Source of the DNA: DATAZK01 sp965199805
Lineage (GTDB): Bacteria; Actinomycetota; Actinomycetes; Frankiales; Frankiaceae
Direction: 5' to 3'
Assembly (NCBI GenBank): GCA_965199805.1
Contig: CBDATO010000001.1
Span: forward strand, 2,976,001 to 3,040,000
DNA length: 64,000 nt
Shown: positions 63,361 to 64,000 of the stretch, one piece after another
Position numbering within the stretch: position 1 is the stretch's first letter
Layout: each line of letters starts with the position of its first letter
Translations under genes and position numbers: made by a program
Notes under the pieces: generated by a model
Databases searched by the model: none
The model's input: only the letters and a program-made list of their open reading frames with translations
Told to the model about the DNA's origin: nothing

Positions 63361-63960
63361 TTGAGTGCGGCAACTCGGGACAGCGAGTTTCATGACTTCG
63401 TCGTGCTCCGTCGGACAGATCTGTTGCGGACGGCGACGCTGTTGGCCGCCGGTGACCGGCACCAAGCAGAAGACCTTGTTCAGCAGACGTTGACCCGGCT
63501 CTACCTGGCCTGGCCACGCGTGCGCGTGGCGAAGAACAGGTCCGCGTACGCCCGGCGGGTTCTCGTCAACGTCCTGATAGACGAGGCCCGGCGCCCATGG
63601 CGACGTCGGGAGCAGTCTTGGGCCGAGCCTCCGGAAACCTTTGCGCCGAGCGCAGGGCAGGACACTTCAGCAGGACCGCTCGACGAGCTGTGGCCGGCGC
63701 TCATGGCCATGCCGCCGCGCATGCGGGCCGCCGTCGTACTTCGATACCTGCACGATATGACGGTGGACCAGACCGCCGACGCATTGAACTGCTCGAAAGG
63801 CAATGTTAAGAGTCAGACCGCCCGCGGCCTGCAGCACCTGCGGGACGCTCTGGGCGTCGAGCTCGACGGGGTCTCGTACCAAAACGACACAGTCACTCTC
63901 GATTGCCCACCCACCAACCCCGCTGCACCCGTGCAGCAGGTCCCCTGGAGCGCAGCATGA
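63361..63960 (+). CDS. SigE-family RNA polymerase sigma factor (ECF)
   Basis: A 199-residue ECF-type sigma factor of the actinobacterial SigE family. Region 2 spans about residues 10-75 (FVVLRRTDLLRTATLLAAGD, AEDLVQQTLTRLYLAWPRVR, YARRVLVNVLIDEARRPWRR). Region 4 is near residues 115-165 (MPPRMRAAVVLRYLHDMTVD, NCSKGNVKSQTARGLQHLR). The C-terminal tail is Pro-rich. The TTG start is weakly supported by a poor ribosome site. The stop overlaps the next gene (ATGA), which in such loci is often the anti-sigma or a membrane partner. Confidence 0.92.
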   Translation: MSAATRDSEFHDFVVLRRTDLLRTATLLAAGDRHQAEDLVQQTLTRLYLAWPRVRVAKNRSAYARRVLVNVLIDEARRPWRRREQSWAEPPETFAPSAGQDTSAGPLDELWPALMAMPPRMRAAVVLRYLHDMTVDQTADALNCSKGNVKSQTARGLQHLRDALGVELDGVSYQNDTVTLDCPPTNPAAPVQQVPWSAA

Positions 63961-64000
63961 ACGTTCACACTGTTCTGTCCGACGCCGCCGAGCATCTGGT
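63957..64000 (+). CDS. Start of a gene coupled to the sigma factor (cut by window end)
   Basis: ATG 63957 overlaps the sigma stop by ATGA. Only MNVHTVLSDAAEHL is visible. By position it may encode the partner protein (anti-sigma or membrane protein), but nothing in the sequence shows this. Confidence 0.6.
   Translation, partial: MNVHTVLSDAAEHL

Noticed and set aside
1..64000. tRNA, rRNA, origin of replication or phage structural genes
   Set aside because: I looked for conserved tRNA arms, rRNA segments, a dnaA-type cluster and tail or capsid motifs, and found none.

Overview
The window is high-GC DNA from an actinomycete-like bacterium. The evidence is the codon use, the GTG/TTG starts, a SigE-family sigma factor, an NDMA-type alcohol dehydrogenase, a P450/ferredoxin pair and actinobacterial-type IS families. 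The genus cannot be fixed from the sequence. No tRNA, rRNA or CRISPR array was seen. About two thirds of the window is mobile DNA (IS3, IS30, ISL3, IS1380, IS21, IS110, IS256, IS481, group II introns and a compact Tn7/Tni-like transposon), mostly inserted into one another.

Layout. 1-12.3 kb is a nest. An IS3 relic holds a decayed group II intron (321-2245). An IS110 relic is split by IS3-A (2763-8370) and by the intact IS3-B (8810-10039). IS3-A itself holds IS30-A, which holds ISL3-A1, and an IS256 that splits its zinc-ribbon passenger gene. An IS1380 pseudogene follows. 12.6-19.7 kb is a lower-GC chromosomal-type segment with a catabolic run: enoyl-CoA hydratase, SnoaL-like protein, amidohydrolase, class II aldolase and CaiC-like acyl-CoA ligase. 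20-31 kb mixes IS relics with an ABM-type monooxygenase, a TetR regulator, a frameshifted NDMA-dependent alcohol dehydrogenase and a P450/ferredoxin operon. 31-43.6 kb is a second nest: ISL3-B2, ISL3-C1 carrying the Tn7/Tni-like element, a group II intron tail in an IS3 orfB that is also split by IS30-B (itself carrying IS1380-1), then IS3-D carrying IS30-2. 44-47 kb holds the glyoxylate shunt operon aceA-aceB and an ImmA/IrrE-type protease relic. 47.7-54.4 kb is one IS3 (IS3-N3) swollen to 6.7 kb by IS30-C, IS21-1 and IS21-2. 55-62 kb holds more ISL3/IS1380/IS110 relics, an alpha/beta hydrolase, an IS481 and the intact IS1380-2. The end (62.7-64 kb) has a secreted repeat protein divergent from a SigE-family sigma gene, with matching promoter motifs in both directions.

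How it fits together. Target-site duplications (TSDs) are readable at many junctions, so the order of insertion can be reconstructed. An IS30 element has entered the same conserved codon of three different IS3 transposase genes. An 8-bp duplication split between two distant ISL3-C copies implies a roughly 19-kb inversion (about 36.8-56.0 kb) carrying aceAB. Several multicopy elements share identical frameshifts or lost catalytic residues, which suggests defective copies were amplified. The host genes that can be read (CoA-ester catabolism, P450, alcohol dehydrogenase, glyoxylate shunt) fit growth on unusual carbon sources, but no substrate can be named from sequence alone.
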